Shown piece after piece: positions 1 to 7,696 of a stretch of 55,121 nucleotides of DNA. This stretch comes from Nonomuraea sp. SBT364 (lineage in GTDB: Bacteria; Actinomycetota; Actinomycetes; Streptosporangiales; Streptosporangiaceae). Where the stretch lies: assembly GCF_001083785.1 (NCBI RefSeq), contig NZ_LAVL01000047.1, forward strand, positions 1 to 55,121, written 5' to 3'. Every line of letters starts with the position of its first letter. The stretch's first letter is position 1. The notes under the pieces are model-generated. The model was given only the letters and a program-made list of their open reading frames with translations, made no database searches and was not told where the DNA came from. A program made the position numbers and the translations under genes.

Positions 1-290
1 CCGGCACCCCAACGGCCCCCGCCCGCGCCGTCTCGGCCTACGACGACGTGCTGTCCGCGCCGCCTCCGGTGCAGGCCCCCGCGCAGTCGTACGCGTACGA
101 GACCGGCGACTTCACCAGCCCCGGCATGACCCAGCCGGGCCAGGCCGAGTGGCCGGAGCCGCCGGCGCCGGCCGGCGGGTGGCCGACCTACGGCGAGATG
201 TACGGCACGCCCGAGCAGGGTGCCAGGCCCAGTGGCGGCGGACGCCGCCGGGCGACTCCCGAGCAGGAGTTCCCCGACTACTACCGCTGA
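1..290 (+). CDS. C-terminal end of an unidentified Pro/Gly-rich protein (partial)
   Basis: The reading frame is open from the window edge (first full codon at position 3) to a TGA at 288-290. The visible 95 or so residues are rich in Pro, Gly, Ala, Tyr and Glu with no recognisable domain. The end is a basic patch (GGGRRR) followed by the acidic-aromatic tail EFPDYYR. Such tails are common on actinobacterial sensor kinases and cell-envelope proteins, but the family cannot be told from this fragment. A GTG at 48 is in frame but is unlikely to be the true start, because the same composition continues upstream of it. A strong hairpin lies 27 bp downstream. Confidence 0.6.
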   Translation, partial: GTPTAPARAVSAYDDVLSAPPPVQAPAQSYAYETGDFTSPGMTQPGQAEWPEPPAPAGGWPTYGEMYGTPEQGARPSGGGRRRATPEQEFPDYYR

Positions 291-316
291 TCGTCACGGC
301 GTCCGACAGCTGACCG

Positions 317-347
317 GATCCCCGCCCCGAAGCTTCGGGCGGGGATC
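317..347 (+). terminator. Rho-independent-type hairpin after the first gene
   Basis: An almost perfect palindrome (GATCCCCGCC with its complement on the 3' side, one bulged C) is followed by TTGTT. It lies 27 bp after the stop codon at 290 and before the SulP gene, so it probably ends the upstream operon. Confidence 0.75.
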
Positions 348-476
348 TTGTTCGTGCGCGGGCAAGTGCGTCGGGAGCGTCTTCATCCCGTACGCGAAGG
401 CCGAGGCTTCGTGGCCCTTCGGTAAAACCCGTGATGGACGTCTCACGAGCGACGTCGGCGGCATTAGGGTTTGCGC

Positions 477-2690
477 ATGATCCGCGTCACCAAGCGTAGC
501 GTGCTGAGCACGCTGAGATACGACGTGCCTGCCTCGCTCGTGGTGTTCCTGGTCGCGGTGCCCCTCTCGCTGGGCATCGCGATGGCCTCGGGCGCCCCCT
601 TCGCCGCAGGGCTGATCGCCGCCGTGGTCGGCGGGATCGTCGCCGGGGCGCTGGGCGGCTCGGCCGTGCAGGTGAGCGGCCCGGCAGCGGGCCTGTCGCT
701 GGTGGTCGCGGACCTCGTCCAGACCTACGGCTGGCGGGCCACTTGCATGATCACCCTGCTGGCGGGGGCGGTGCAGCTGGTGCTCGGGGTGTTCCGGGCC
801 GCCCGGGCGGCGCTGGCGGTGTCGCCGGCGGTCATCCACGGCATGCTCGCCGGCGTCGGCGTGGTCATCGCGCTCTCGCAGCTCCACATCGTGCTGGGCG
901 GCAGCCCGCAGCGCTCGGCGATGGCGAACCTGGTGGAGCTGCCGGGTCAGCTGGCCGAGCTGCACGGCCACAAGATCGCGGTGGGCCTGCTGATGATCGG
1001 CGTACTGGTGCTGTGGGTCCGGCTGCCGAAACCGGTCAAGGCGGTGCCGTCGCCGCTGGCCGCGCTGGTGGTGGCGTCGCTGTGCGCGTGGGCGTTCGGC
1101 TGGGACGTCACGCGCATCGACCTGTCGGGCACGTTCACCGACTGGGCCTTCCCGGTGCTGCCGCAGGGCGACTGGCACGTGATCGTCGCCGCGGTGCTCC
1201 TGGTGGCGCTGCTGGCGGGGGTCGAGTCGCTGCTCTGCTCCGTGGCGGTCGACAGCATGCACAAGGGCCCGCGCGGCGACCTGGACCAGGAGCTGGCCGG
1301 TCAGGGCGTGGCCAACATGGTGACGGGCGCGCTCGGCGGACTGCCGCTGGCGGGTGTGATCGTCCGCAGCACCACGAACGTGAAGGCGGGCGCGCGCAGC
1401 CGGATGTCGACGATCCTGCACGGGGTGTGGGTGCTGATGTTCGCGCTGGGCTTCGGCTGGACGATCCAGCTGATCCCGATGGAGGCGCTGGCGGCGCTGC
1501 TGGTCTTCATCGGCGTGCAGATGGTCAACCTGGGCCATGTCCGCAAGGTGCACGGGCACGGCGAGGTCCCGGTCTACATGGTGACCATGGGCGGCGTGGT
1601 CGTGCTCGGGCTGGCCGAGGGCGTGCTGTTCGGGCTGGCCCTGGCGGCGCTGCTCGCCCTGCGGCGGCTGACGTGGGTGACGGTCCGGACGCGCAAGGAA
1701 TCCGACGGACGCCACCACGCGACGATCTCGGGCTCGCTGACGTTCCTCGGCGTGCCGAGGCTCACCCAGGAGCTGCGCGCCATCCCCGCGGGCGCGTCCG
1801 TGGACCTCGACCTGAACATCGACTTCATGGACAACGCCGCCTTCGAGGCGCTCCACTCCTGGCGGCTGGAGCACGAGAGGTCGGGCGGCACCGTCGACAT
1901 CGACGAGCTGCACGACGAGTGGTACACGCTGGCGGCCAGCGGCGCCCGCATGTACCCGGCCAAGACGCCGTCGCGGCCGCCGGACCGGTCGTGGCTGCCG
2001 TGGTCGCACCGGGGGCGCCGCAAACCGCACCGGATGCTGCCGTTGCACGGCGCGGGCGGGCAGGCCGACTGCCAGCTCACGGTGGGCGCGCGGGAGTATC
2101 ACCGGCGCACGGCGCCGCTGGTGCGGCCGATCTTCACCGAGCTGGCGGGTAAGCAGCAGCCGACGCACCTGTTCATCACGTGCGCCGACTCGCGGATCAT
2201 GCCGAGCCTGATCACGTCGAGCGGCCCGGGTGACCTGTTCACGGTGCGCAACATCGGCAACCTGGTGCCGCGCCGGGGCTCCGAGCCGCACGACGACTCG
2301 GTGGGGGCGGCGATCGAGTACGCGACCCAGGTTCTGGGGGTGCACACGATCACGGTGTGCGGGCATTCGGGCTGCGGGGCGATGGCGGGGCTGCTGAGCG
2401 GCGGGGTGAAGGCCGGCAGCCTGCCGGGGATGCGGCGCTGGCTGCGGCACGGCAATCACAGCCTGGCCAGGTTCATCGAGATGGAGGGCGACCGGCTCGA
2501 CGGCGGTGCCCTGGACGTGCTCTGCCGGGTCAACGTCCAGCAGCAACTGGAGAACCTGCGCACCTACCGCAAGGTCGACGAGCAGGTCAGGGCGGGGCGG
2601 CTGAAGCTGGTGGGCCTCTACTTCGACATCGGCTCGGCGCGGGTGCACATCCTGCCGCCGGCGCCGTCGTCGCTCACGGTCAAGAGCTGA
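477..2690 (+). CDS. SulP-family anion transporter fused to STAS domain and beta-carbonic anhydrase
   Basis: The product is 737 residues in three parts. Residues 15-395 are a SulP-type membrane domain with about ten hydrophobic segments. Residues 410-480 resemble a STAS domain. Residues 530-737 are a beta-class carbonic anhydrase with the zinc motif CADSR (Cys569) and the HSGC pair (His630, Cys633). SulP-carbonic anhydrase fusions are a known bacterial arrangement, thought to couple bicarbonate or sulfate transport to CO2/bicarbonate interconversion at the inner face of the membrane. I chose the ATG at 477 because TAGGGT lies six bases before it; a TTG at 471 is also possible. The gene stands alone and converges on the next gene across a perfect palindrome. 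Confidence 0.92.
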   Translation: MIRVTKRSVLSTLRYDVPASLVVFLVAVPLSLGIAMASGAPFAAGLIAAVVGGIVAGALGGSAVQVSGPAAGLSLVVADLVQTYGWRATCMITLLAGAVQLVLGVFRAARAALAVSPAVIHGMLAGVGVVIALSQLHIVLGGSPQRSAMANLVELPGQLAELHGHKIAVGLLMIGVLVLWVRLPKPVKAVPSPLAALVVASLCAWAFGWDVTRIDLSGTFTDWAFPVLPQGDWHVIVAAVLLVALLAGVESLLCSVAVDSMHKGPRGDLDQELAGQGVANMVTGALGGLPLAGVIVRSTTNVKAGARSRMSTILHGVWVLMFALGFGWTIQLIPMEALAALLVFIGVQMVNLGHVRKVHGHGEVPVYMVTMGGVVVLGLAEGVLFGLALAALLALRRLTWVTVRTRKESDGRHHATISGSLTFLGVPRLTQELRAIPAGASVDLDLNIDFMDNAAFEALHSWRLEHERSGGTVDIDELHDEWYTLAASGARMYPAKTPSRPPDRSWLPWSHRGRRKPHRMLPLHGAGGQADCQLTVGAREYHRRTAPLVRPIFTELAGKQQPTHLFITCADSRIMPSLITSSGPGDLFTVRNIGNLVPRRGSEPHDDSVGAAIEYATQVLGVHTITVCGHSGCGAMAGLLSGGVKAGSLPGMRRWLRHGNHSLARFIEMEGDRLDGGALDVLCRVNVQQQLENLRTYRKVDEQVRAGRLKLVGLYFDIGSARVHILPPAPSSLTVKS

Positions 2691-2801
2691 CCGCAGGGCT
2701 GCCTGTGGGGCTGTCTGTGGGGCTGCCTGTGGGTATTTGTGCGCGGACGGTGGCGGCGGACCGGCCTACTGTCGGGTGCAGGTCCTCACTCCCAGGGGCC
2801 G

Positions 2802-2827
2802 GAGAGGCGGAGGCGCCTCCGCCTCTC
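2802..2827. terminator. Bidirectional palindromic terminator
   Basis: A perfect 26-bp palindrome (half-site GAGAGGCGGAGGC) lies between the converging SulP fusion gene and the membrane-protein gene on the minus strand. It could stop transcription from both sides. It has no clear U-tract, which is usual in high-GC actinobacteria. Confidence 0.6.
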
Positions 2828-2846
2828 GTCCCCGGGAGCGCCAGGG

Positions 2847-3527
2847 TCATGCCATCACCCGGGCGGGCACGGCCGACGGATAGTAGGCGGCCCACGCCTC
2901 GTCGCCCATGCGCAGCATCTTCACCCCGATCCAGCCGAGGGCGATGACCGGCACCGTCCAGAAGACCGCGGTCAGCGGCCCGTAGGAGACCGCGAACGAT
3001 CCCACGTAACCGCCGGCGACCAGCGCGGGCGCCCACCAGCCGACGAACCCGGCCCGCCACACCGCCGCGATCAGCACCGGCAACCCCAGGAACCCGAGGA
3101 ACATCCACGGCATCTGGAACCCGAACGTCACCCCGGGCAGGCCGAGCATCTCGTCGAGGATCCGCTGCGCCTCCTCCGGCGAGTGGTGCTGCCCCAGCCA
3201 CCACTCCACCGGGTCGCTCAGCAGCAGCCCGGACAGCGAGAGGTAGCCGATCACCGTGCTCGCGCCCGCCACGTGCCCGAGCCTGACCGCCCTGCGCCGG
3301 GTGAGATGCACCAGCCCGAACGCGGCCACGGCCATGAGCATCCAGCTCCAGTGGTAGAGCACGGACTGGGTCTGGGCGAGGACCGGGTTGTCGCCGAAGC
3401 TGACCGCCTCGCGCTCGTCGCCCCACGTGCCGGGGTCGACGACGACGGCCACGGCCTGCAGCAGCGGCGCGATGATCAGCAGGATGCCCGCCGAGACGCG
3501 CCGGAAGGTCACTTGGTCGTTGAACAT
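2847..3527 (-). CDS. Multi-pass membrane protein of unknown function
   Basis: The product has 226 residues with about six hydrophobic segments. Notable features are an N-terminal helix (ILLIIAPLLQAVAVVV), a His-Trp-Ser-Trp motif in the third segment and a loop containing EWWLGQHHSPEEAQ. I do not recognise a named family; it looks like an actinobacterial DUF-type integral membrane protein. The start is ATG. The gene is monocistronic: the converging SulP gene lies on one side and a 112-bp gap to an HD-domain gene on the other. Confidence 0.75.
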   Translation of the reverse strand: MFNDQVTFRRVSAGILLIIAPLLQAVAVVVDPGTWGDEREAVSFGDNPVLAQTQSVLYHWSWMLMAVAAFGLVHLTRRRAVRLGHVAGASTVIGYLSLSGLLLSDPVEWWLGQHHSPEEAQRILDEMLGLPGVTFGFQMPWMFLGFLGLPVLIAAVWRAGFVGWWAPALVAGGYVGSFAVSYGPLTAVFWTVPVIALGWIGVKMLRMGDEAWAAYYPSAVPARVMA

Positions 3528-3638
3528 GCCGCAGACGTTAGGCCCGGCGGGCGGGGGCGGTCGTCAGCCCACGGGTTGATTGCCCGTCACCCTCGCGACG
3601 GAAGCGCGCGCCCGCACCGGGGCCGCGCGCTTCGCCGC

Positions 3639-4301
3639 TCAGCGCCGGTAGCCGTCGTAGTCGTCCCACCCGGAGGCCTCCATCAGCTCCCGCCAGGTCG
3701 GCCAGACCTGCCCGGTCACCTGGCGGACGAGCTCGCCGGGCATGCTGTACGGCGGCGCCTTCCGCGGTTTGGCGAGCGCCTGCCCGACGATGGCGTCGTG
3801 GAGCACGGCGGCGGCGTGCAGCCGCGGCAGCACGGCGTGGATGGCGTCGGCGTAGCCCGGCGGCAGGGCCGGCCCCTCCGGCCCGAGGTCGTACCCCGAT
3901 CCGGCCATCACCAGGGCGATCTCCGGCCGCTTGCGCGCGGCGATCTCCGGGCACAGGTGCAGGGCGATCGCGTCCCAGACGATCTCTACCCGCTCGGGCG
4001 CCACCCCCTGGCCGGTGAGGAACTCCGCGGCCAGGTCGGCGCCGTCGAGGTCGAAGCGCTGCTCGCCGTTGCCCGGCTCGGTGAGCCCGGCGTCGTGCAG
4101 CACGCAGCCGAGCAGCAGCAGCTCGTCGTCGTAGTCGTGGCCGGGCCGCAGCCCCTGCCGGTCGCCGAGGAAGCGGCCGTAGAGGTAGGCGCGCATGCTG
4201 TGGTTGAAGATCGCGGGCTCCTCCAGGTCCCGGGCGAAGCGGACCGCGTCCAGCGTGAGCGCCGTCCAGGGGAAGGGCAGGTTTCCGTACGCGTCCATCA
4301 C
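3639..4301 (-). CDS. HD-domain metal-dependent hydrolase, cyanamide hydratase-like
   Basis: The product has 220 residues. His34 lies in the NHSMRAYLYG motif, the HD pair is LHD at His69-Asp70, and further metal-ligand candidates follow (WDAIALH, around 109-115). This pattern matches the HD phosphohydrolase superfamily and in particular the cyanamide hydratase-like group, whose true substrates are often unknown. GTG at 4301 or ATG at 4298 can both start it; AAGGAGG lies 5-8 bases upstream. It is the last gene of a three-gene operon, starting one base after the DUF3817-like stop codon. The operon is preceded by two MarR-type palindromes, so a stress- or ligand-responsive role is likely but unproven. 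Confidence 0.82.
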   Translation of the reverse strand: MMDAYGNLPFPWTALTLDAVRFARDLEEPAIFNHSMRAYLYGRFLGDRQGLRPGHDYDDELLLLGCVLHDAGLTEPGNGEQRFDLDGADLAAEFLTGQGVAPERVEIVWDAIALHLCPEIAARKRPEIALVMAGSGYDLGPEGPALPPGYADAIHAVLPRLHAAAVLHDAIVGQALAKPRKAPPYSMPGELVRQVTGQVWPTWRELMEASGWDDYDGYRR

Positions 4302-4302
4302 G

Positions 4303-4572
4303 TCAGCCTCCTTGGGAGTCGTTCCAGGGGATGCGGCGCACCGCGAGCAGCCCGCCGGCGCCGGGGACGGCGGCCCGCCAGCGGGCCCCGGACGAGGCGG
4401 CGGCCGGCACCAGCAGGGTGGTCACGATGACGGTGAGATAGGCGGAGCCGTGCAGCGGCCCGCCGAGCGACGTGATCACCCCGTTGTGCACGGTGAACAC
4501 GTTGACCAGCAGGACCACCAGGGAGACGGCCTCGACGACGGCGGCGACGCGCAGCGTCCGCTCCACGCTCAC
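4303..4572 (-). CDS. DUF3817-like small integral membrane protein
   Basis: An 89-residue protein with three hydrophobic segments (around residues 8-25, 40-55 and 68-80) and the motif VNVFTVHNGVITSLGGPLHG, which resembles DUF3817 membrane proteins. I chose the GTG at 4572 because it overlaps the stop codon of the upstream DUF2269-like gene in a GTGA junction, a sign of translational coupling. The same frame stays open far upstream, but that part is antisense-like and overlaps the well-supported upstream gene. Its function is unknown. Its partner genes suggest a membrane module controlled by the MarR regulator next door. Confidence 0.75.
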   Translation of the reverse strand: MSVERTLRVAAVVEAVSLVVLLVNVFTVHNGVITSLGGPLHGSAYLTVIVTTLLVPAAASSGARWRAAVPGAGGLLAVRRIPWNDSQGG

Positions 4573-5051
4573 GCGCCCCCGTCCGAGCCGGGGCGCACGA
4601 TCATCAGGACGACGACGACGGCCCAGAGCAGGTTGTACACCCCGGCGAGCATGGTGAGCGGGCGCAGCCGGTCCCGGTCGCCGGGAGTGGCGAGCGCGTC
4701 GCGCTGCCGGGGGTGGATCTGCAGCGCCAGCAGGACCCCCGCGGCGGCGGTGAGGATCATCGCGAGGGTGATCCAGATCTCGCCGGTACGTCCCTGGACG
4801 AAGGCCAGGACGAGCCCGGCGGCGGGCACGACGACGCCGAAGAGGCTGTATCCGCGGGTGATGCGGTGCAGCGCGACGGCCACGGCACGGCTGCGCTCGT
4901 CCGCCCCCGCCGGGGCGCCGCCCTGTGCTGGTACGGCGGCGGGCACGGCGGCGACGGGCACGTATCGCGGGAACAGGCTGGTGGCGACCGCCGAGCCCCC
5001 GATGAAGACGATCCCGGCGAGCACGTGCACCGACAGCAGGAAATCTTCCAT
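4569..5051 (-). CDS. DUF2269-like four-helix membrane protein
   Basis: The product has 160 residues and four predicted membrane helices. The first contains the motif SVHVLAGIVFIGGSAVATSLFPRY, typical of DUF2269/CopD-like membrane proteins with a conserved His in helix one. The ATG at 5051 has GAGGAG five bases upstream. It is the first gene of a three-gene operon (this gene, DUF3817-like, HD-domain). Two inverted repeats matching TTCAGG-N3-CCTGAA sit 18-62 bp upstream of the start, so the adjacent MarR-family protein is the likely repressor of this operon. Confidence 0.78.
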   Translation of the reverse strand: MEDFLLSVHVLAGIVFIGGSAVATSLFPRYVPVAAVPAAVPAQGGAPAGADERSRAVAVALHRITRGYSLFGVVVPAAGLVLAFVQGRTGEIWITLAMILTAAAGVLLALQIHPRQRDALATPGDRDRLRPLTMLAGVYNLLWAVVVVLMIVRPGSDGGA

Positions 5052-5068
5052 GAGTTCTCCTCACGACC

Positions 5069-5113
5069 TTCAGGATGCCTGAAACCTAGCAGACAACCTT
5101 CAGGGTGCCTGAA
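5069..5113. promoter_or_regulatory. Twin palindromic operators, probable MarR binding sites
   Basis: Two copies of TTCAGG-N3-CCTGAA lie at 5069-5083 and 5099-5113, with centres 30 bp apart (about three helical turns). They occupy the promoter region of the minus-strand DUF2269/DUF3817/HD operon, just past the stop codon of a MarR-family gene. The size and symmetry fit a MarR dimer site. No clear -35/-10 pair could be assigned. Confidence 0.65.
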
Positions 5114-5167
5114 GGAGGGCTCCGCGTGTGAGGCACGGACCGGCGTCCGGCCGGGAGAAGCGTGAGG

Positions 5168-5614
5168 TCAGGACGCGGACAGGCCCGCGAAGGCGGCGCG
5201 CACGGCGTCGCCCACCTGCCGCCGGATCGGGTCCGCCCCGGGGCCGAACATCCGGTCGTCGACCTCGCTCACCGCCGCCCGCGCCGCTCTCAGCAGGCGG
5301 CTGCCCTCGGGGGTGAGCTCGATCGCCGAGGCGGAGCCGGCGCGCGCCGTGGTGTCGTGCACCAGCCCGGCCCCGGCCAGCGCCTTCACCGCCCCGTGGA
5401 CGCTCTGGACGGTGATGCCCGACATCCGCGCCAGGTCGCTGAACGACACCCCGGGCATGGCGGCGATGTGGCCGAGCAGCCCGAGCCGGCTGACCGTGAG
5501 GTCGAGCGGCGCGAGTGCGGCGTTGAGCTCGGTCTCGATCTGCCGCGCCAGGGTGAGCACCACGATGGAGGTGCTCCGCACGGGGGCCGCGGTGGGACCG
5601 TTCTCGTTACTCAC
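5168..5614 (-). CDS. MarR-family transcriptional regulator
   Basis: A 148-residue protein with a winged helix-turn-helix. Helices around residues 44-85 carry LSRLGLLGHIAAM..SFSDLARMSGITVQSVHGAVKALAGAGLV. The wing ends in LTPEGSRLL, and N- and C-terminal helices would form the dimer interface. It starts with GTG at 5614. It lies upstream of, and on the same strand as, the membrane/HD operon, and the intervening space holds two matching palindromes. It probably represses that operon and responds to a small ligand. No equivalent palindrome was seen before its own start, so autoregulation would have to be indirect. Confidence 0.88.
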   Translation of the reverse strand: MSNENGPTAAPVRSTSIVVLTLARQIETELNAALAPLDLTVSRLGLLGHIAAMPGVSFSDLARMSGITVQSVHGAVKALAGAGLVHDTTARAGSASAIELTPEGSRLLRAARAAVSEVDDRMFGPGADPIRRQVGDAVRAAFAGLSAS

Positions 5615-5842
5615 CGCCCCAGTCTCCCCTACCTCCCCCGGCCCACCGGCTCAGGGGAACGGACAAGCCCGCTGGAAGCGGGGCCGGCTCACTTGGACAC
5701 CTACGATCTCGCGACTCGTGACAGACCGGCCGGTGATCTGCGGATAAGGAGGGATTACGGCGGGAGCTGCGGGAACGGCGCCATCATTGGACAGTGCTTG
5801 CCGACCGCTGTCGACGTGCCCCCGCTACGCCCTTTCCGTCAG

Positions 5843-6139
5843 TCAGCGCAGGAGATCGAGCCGTTCCCGCGCTCGTTGCCGTTCCTCGTCGGTGAAGAGC
5901 TCCGCAAACTCGTCCTTCAGTACGTGCGCCTCAACCGAGAGGTCCAGCCGGCCGTGGCTGCGGAGGGTCTCGAAACCGTCGGACACCTGGTCACTCCACA
6001 GGAGTAATTTGGCGGTCGCGAGGCCGCCGCGATTGGAGACCATCTGGATGAAGCGAGTCGCGTTGTAACCAAGGTCCCGCTTCGCCGTGTGATAGATCTC
6101 CACCATCGCCTGGTGGAACTGGAGCTCTAGGGCATCCAC
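5843..6139 (-). CDS. Small conserved hypothetical protein
   Basis: The product has 98 residues, is mostly helical and is soluble. It has the pattern FHQAMVEIYHTAKRDLGY, then FIQMVSNRGGLATAK, then DQVSDGFETL and SVEAHVLKDEFAELFTDEER. I recognise this as a widespread uncharacterised actinobacterial family, but I know no function for it. GTG at 6139 is preceded by GGGAGG six bases upstream, which fixes the start. It stands alone in a gene-poor stretch beside the AICE. Confidence 0.7.
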   Translation of the reverse strand: MDALELQFHQAMVEIYHTAKRDLGYNATRFIQMVSNRGGLATAKLLLWSDQVSDGFETLRSHGRLDLSVEAHVLKDEFAELFTDEERQRARERLDLLR

Positions 6140-6482
6140 GCGTCACCTCCCCGCCTGCTTCGAACGTCTCACGCCGACAGCCATGGAGTCCACCGCGAGG
6201 CCGGCTGCGGGCTCTCCAGGTGGGTCGGCAGAAGCTGCTGAGCACCGCCTCGTCGTCTCGAGCTCATGGCGTGAGGATGATTCAGGGTCGGCACGGCGGC
6301 CGCAGGATCCGTACGTGCCACGGTTGCCGCTGGTAGCCCGCGAGTTCGCTGACGTGTTCGTACCGCAGGCACTTCGAAATGGGTTATAGAGGCCGCCCAT
6401 CAATTCCCGACTGCGCAACCCCAAGAGGCGGCCATATGTCGTCGATCAGCGTGACTGATCGAATGCTCTGCATCCTTATACA
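6140..6482. other. Non-coding stretch, no gene recognised
   Basis: Several short open frames exist on both strands but none has a convincing ribosome site or a recognisable product. A small inverted repeat (GATCAG and CTGATC) lies at about 6448-6464. The stretch leads into the integrase relic and may be decayed mobile-element DNA. Confidence 0.4.
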
Positions 6483-6682
6483 CGCAAGGTTGACTTCGCT
6501 GATGAACATCTACGAGCAGGACGCTTTGCCAGTACGGCGCTCGCTGAGGGCGCGCCCATCTCGGAGTGTCGCGGCGGTCGGGGCATGAGTCCATCACCAC
6601 GACCGTGGGTCTTCACGGCAACCTGGCGCCTGAAGCCGGACAGCGTGCGCGCGCAGCTACAAGCGAAGTGTTTGATCAGACC
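6483..6682 (+). pseudogene. Relic of a tyrosine recombinase (integrase) C-terminus
   Basis: Two adjacent frames together read like the end of a phage-type integrase. Frame one (6483-6566) gives HLRAGRFASTALAEGAPISE. After a one-base deletion near 6566, frame two (6566-6682) gives SRRSGHESITTTVGLHGN followed by LAPEAGQRARAATSEVF. Active family members have HxxR before this region and end with DTYGHL; here the catalytic Tyr position reads His (GLHGNL) and the HxxR box is broken. No N-terminal part or start is visible. This is a dead remnant of an earlier integrative element beside the attL side of the present AICE. Confidence 0.7.
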
Positions 6683-6996
6683 TCTTCCCGAAGGTCGTGT
6701 TCGGACAGGTCGGCCAGGTCGAGAATTTTGATCAATTCAACCTCAGGAGGGTCTTCTGCCGGCCAGAACCGGATCGTGACAACCAGACCTTCTCTCGGCC
6801 AGATGGATATTGGTCGAAGAATGGTTGGATCGTCTGCCAGATCTTCAGTCCAGTACCATCGATTCGGCCAGGCTCCGGTTCGGATGGTCTCAAGCACTTT
6901 TGCGACAAGCTGATGATCTCCTTCCTTACAGCTGGCCGAGTTCCACCACCTTGCGAGCACCCGATCGCTTCCCGCCTGGAGCCGAAGCTCCGCCAT
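6676..6996 (-). CDS. Hypothetical protein, possible toxin-like partner of the adjacent upstream gene
   Basis: The product has 106 residues. It begins MAELRLQAGSDRVLARWWNS and ends with predicted beta strands (GLVVTIRFWPAED, PPEVELIKILDL), a size and layout loosely like RelE/ParE-fold toxins. I cannot identify catalytic residues and do not claim a family. The ATG at 6996 lies two bases after the stop codon of the 104-residue gene, so the two are co-transcribed and probably coupled. A toxin-antitoxin role is only a hypothesis. The 3' end abuts the integrase relic. Confidence 0.55.
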   Translation of the reverse strand: MAELRLQAGSDRVLARWWNSASCKEGDHQLVAKVLETIRTGAWPNRWYWTEDLADDPTILRPISIWPREGLVVTIRFWPAEDPPEVELIKILDLADLSEHDLREEV

Positions 6997-6998
6997 GG

Positions 6999-7313
6999 CT
7001 ACTCCATGAGTCGGTTGAGCACCTCATTGATGTCCAGCGACTCACCCGCGCCCGCGCGATCCTTCGAGGCACTCCTTACCGCTTCGACATAATCAGGATT
7101 GCCGCGCAGACGAATGGTCGCGAAGAGATTGTTTGCGAAATGCACCAGGTGGTCAACATTCTTGGTTCGCTGGAAGGCCAGCGTGGCACGGTAGGTGCTA
7201 CGGAGGAGCTCCCTCTGTTCGGTGGGCGCCAGCCCATCAATTGCTGCCATTGCACGCTCGACCGCTGGGTCATCATGTGAAACAGAACCGGCCGGGAGGA
7301 ATTCCGCGTTCAT
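6999..7313 (-). CDS. Hypothetical protein, possible antitoxin-like partner
   Basis: A 104-residue, largely helical, acidic protein with the sequence PTEQRELLRSTYRATLAFQ and an ending in SLDINEVLNRLME. It is the first gene of a two-gene unit with the 106-residue protein. Size, order and spacing match a toxin-antitoxin pair with the helical antitoxin first, but no DNA-binding motif is obvious. ATG at 7313 is used; AGGGAGAC lies just upstream. It lies 354 bp from the AICE left end, in DNA that was downstream of rnpB before integration. Confidence 0.55.
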   Translation of the reverse strand: MNAEFLPAGSVSHDDPAVERAMAAIDGLAPTEQRELLRSTYRATLAFQRTKNVDHLVHFANNLFATIRLRGNPDYVEAVRSASKDRAGAGESLDINEVLNRLME

Positions 7314-7667
7314 GTCTCCCTACTCCGTTGTGTAGTTGGTCCATCGGGTTTGCTGCGAACAGAGACGGCTGCTGATGCTCCCGGCAAACGACGGGGTTGC
7401 CGAAAGGGGACACCTTCCTGCACCGACCATGAGCAATCCGGGGATCGAACGCCTATTCGATGTGACAGTACGCCTGCGGGTCGCCGCCGTGCCAGAGTCG
7501 CCCACGGGCCTTACCTTCGCGTAAGGGAGCTCCCAGCCGGCACCTCTGAACCGATCCGGTAGGAGATGTAACCCGTGCTGCGCCCACGAGCGTCAGGCCG
7601 AAGTGCCCCGATGTGCCCTGCGCATGCGCGCCGGCTGTTCCATGCCGGGCCAGGGCCGCAAATAGGT
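7314..7667. other. Non-coding stretch before the AICE left end
   Basis: No gene is supported. Open frames here have neither family signature nor ribosome site, and two of them run across the attL core as antisense of rnpB. The last part (about 7600-7667) is the native sequence that followed the rnpB 3' end before integration. Confidence 0.4.
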
Positions 7668-7696
7668 GACGAGCCGGCCTGTAGGCCGGGTTCTGT
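7668..7696. repeat. attL: 29-bp core repeat
   Basis: Identical over 29 bases to 19542-19570, with mismatches immediately on both sides. It contains the inverted pair GCCGGCCT..AGGCCGG and the CCGGGTTCTGT that is the complement of RNase P conserved region V. It is the displaced original 3' end of rnpB. Confidence 0.92.

Noticed and set aside
294..2648. A 784-codon open frame antisense to the SulP-carbonic anhydrase gene
   Set aside because: High-GC codon bias leaves long antisense frames open. The product is His/Arg/Gln low-complexity without a family, and the sense gene has clear domains.
5162..6007. A long plus-strand frame over the MarR gene and the 98-residue gene
   Set aside because: It is antisense to two genes with good starts and families and has no coherent product.
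7668..7696. A second functional rnpB at attL
   Set aside because: Only the last 29 bases are present; the rest of the RNase P RNA is found only at 19542-19934.
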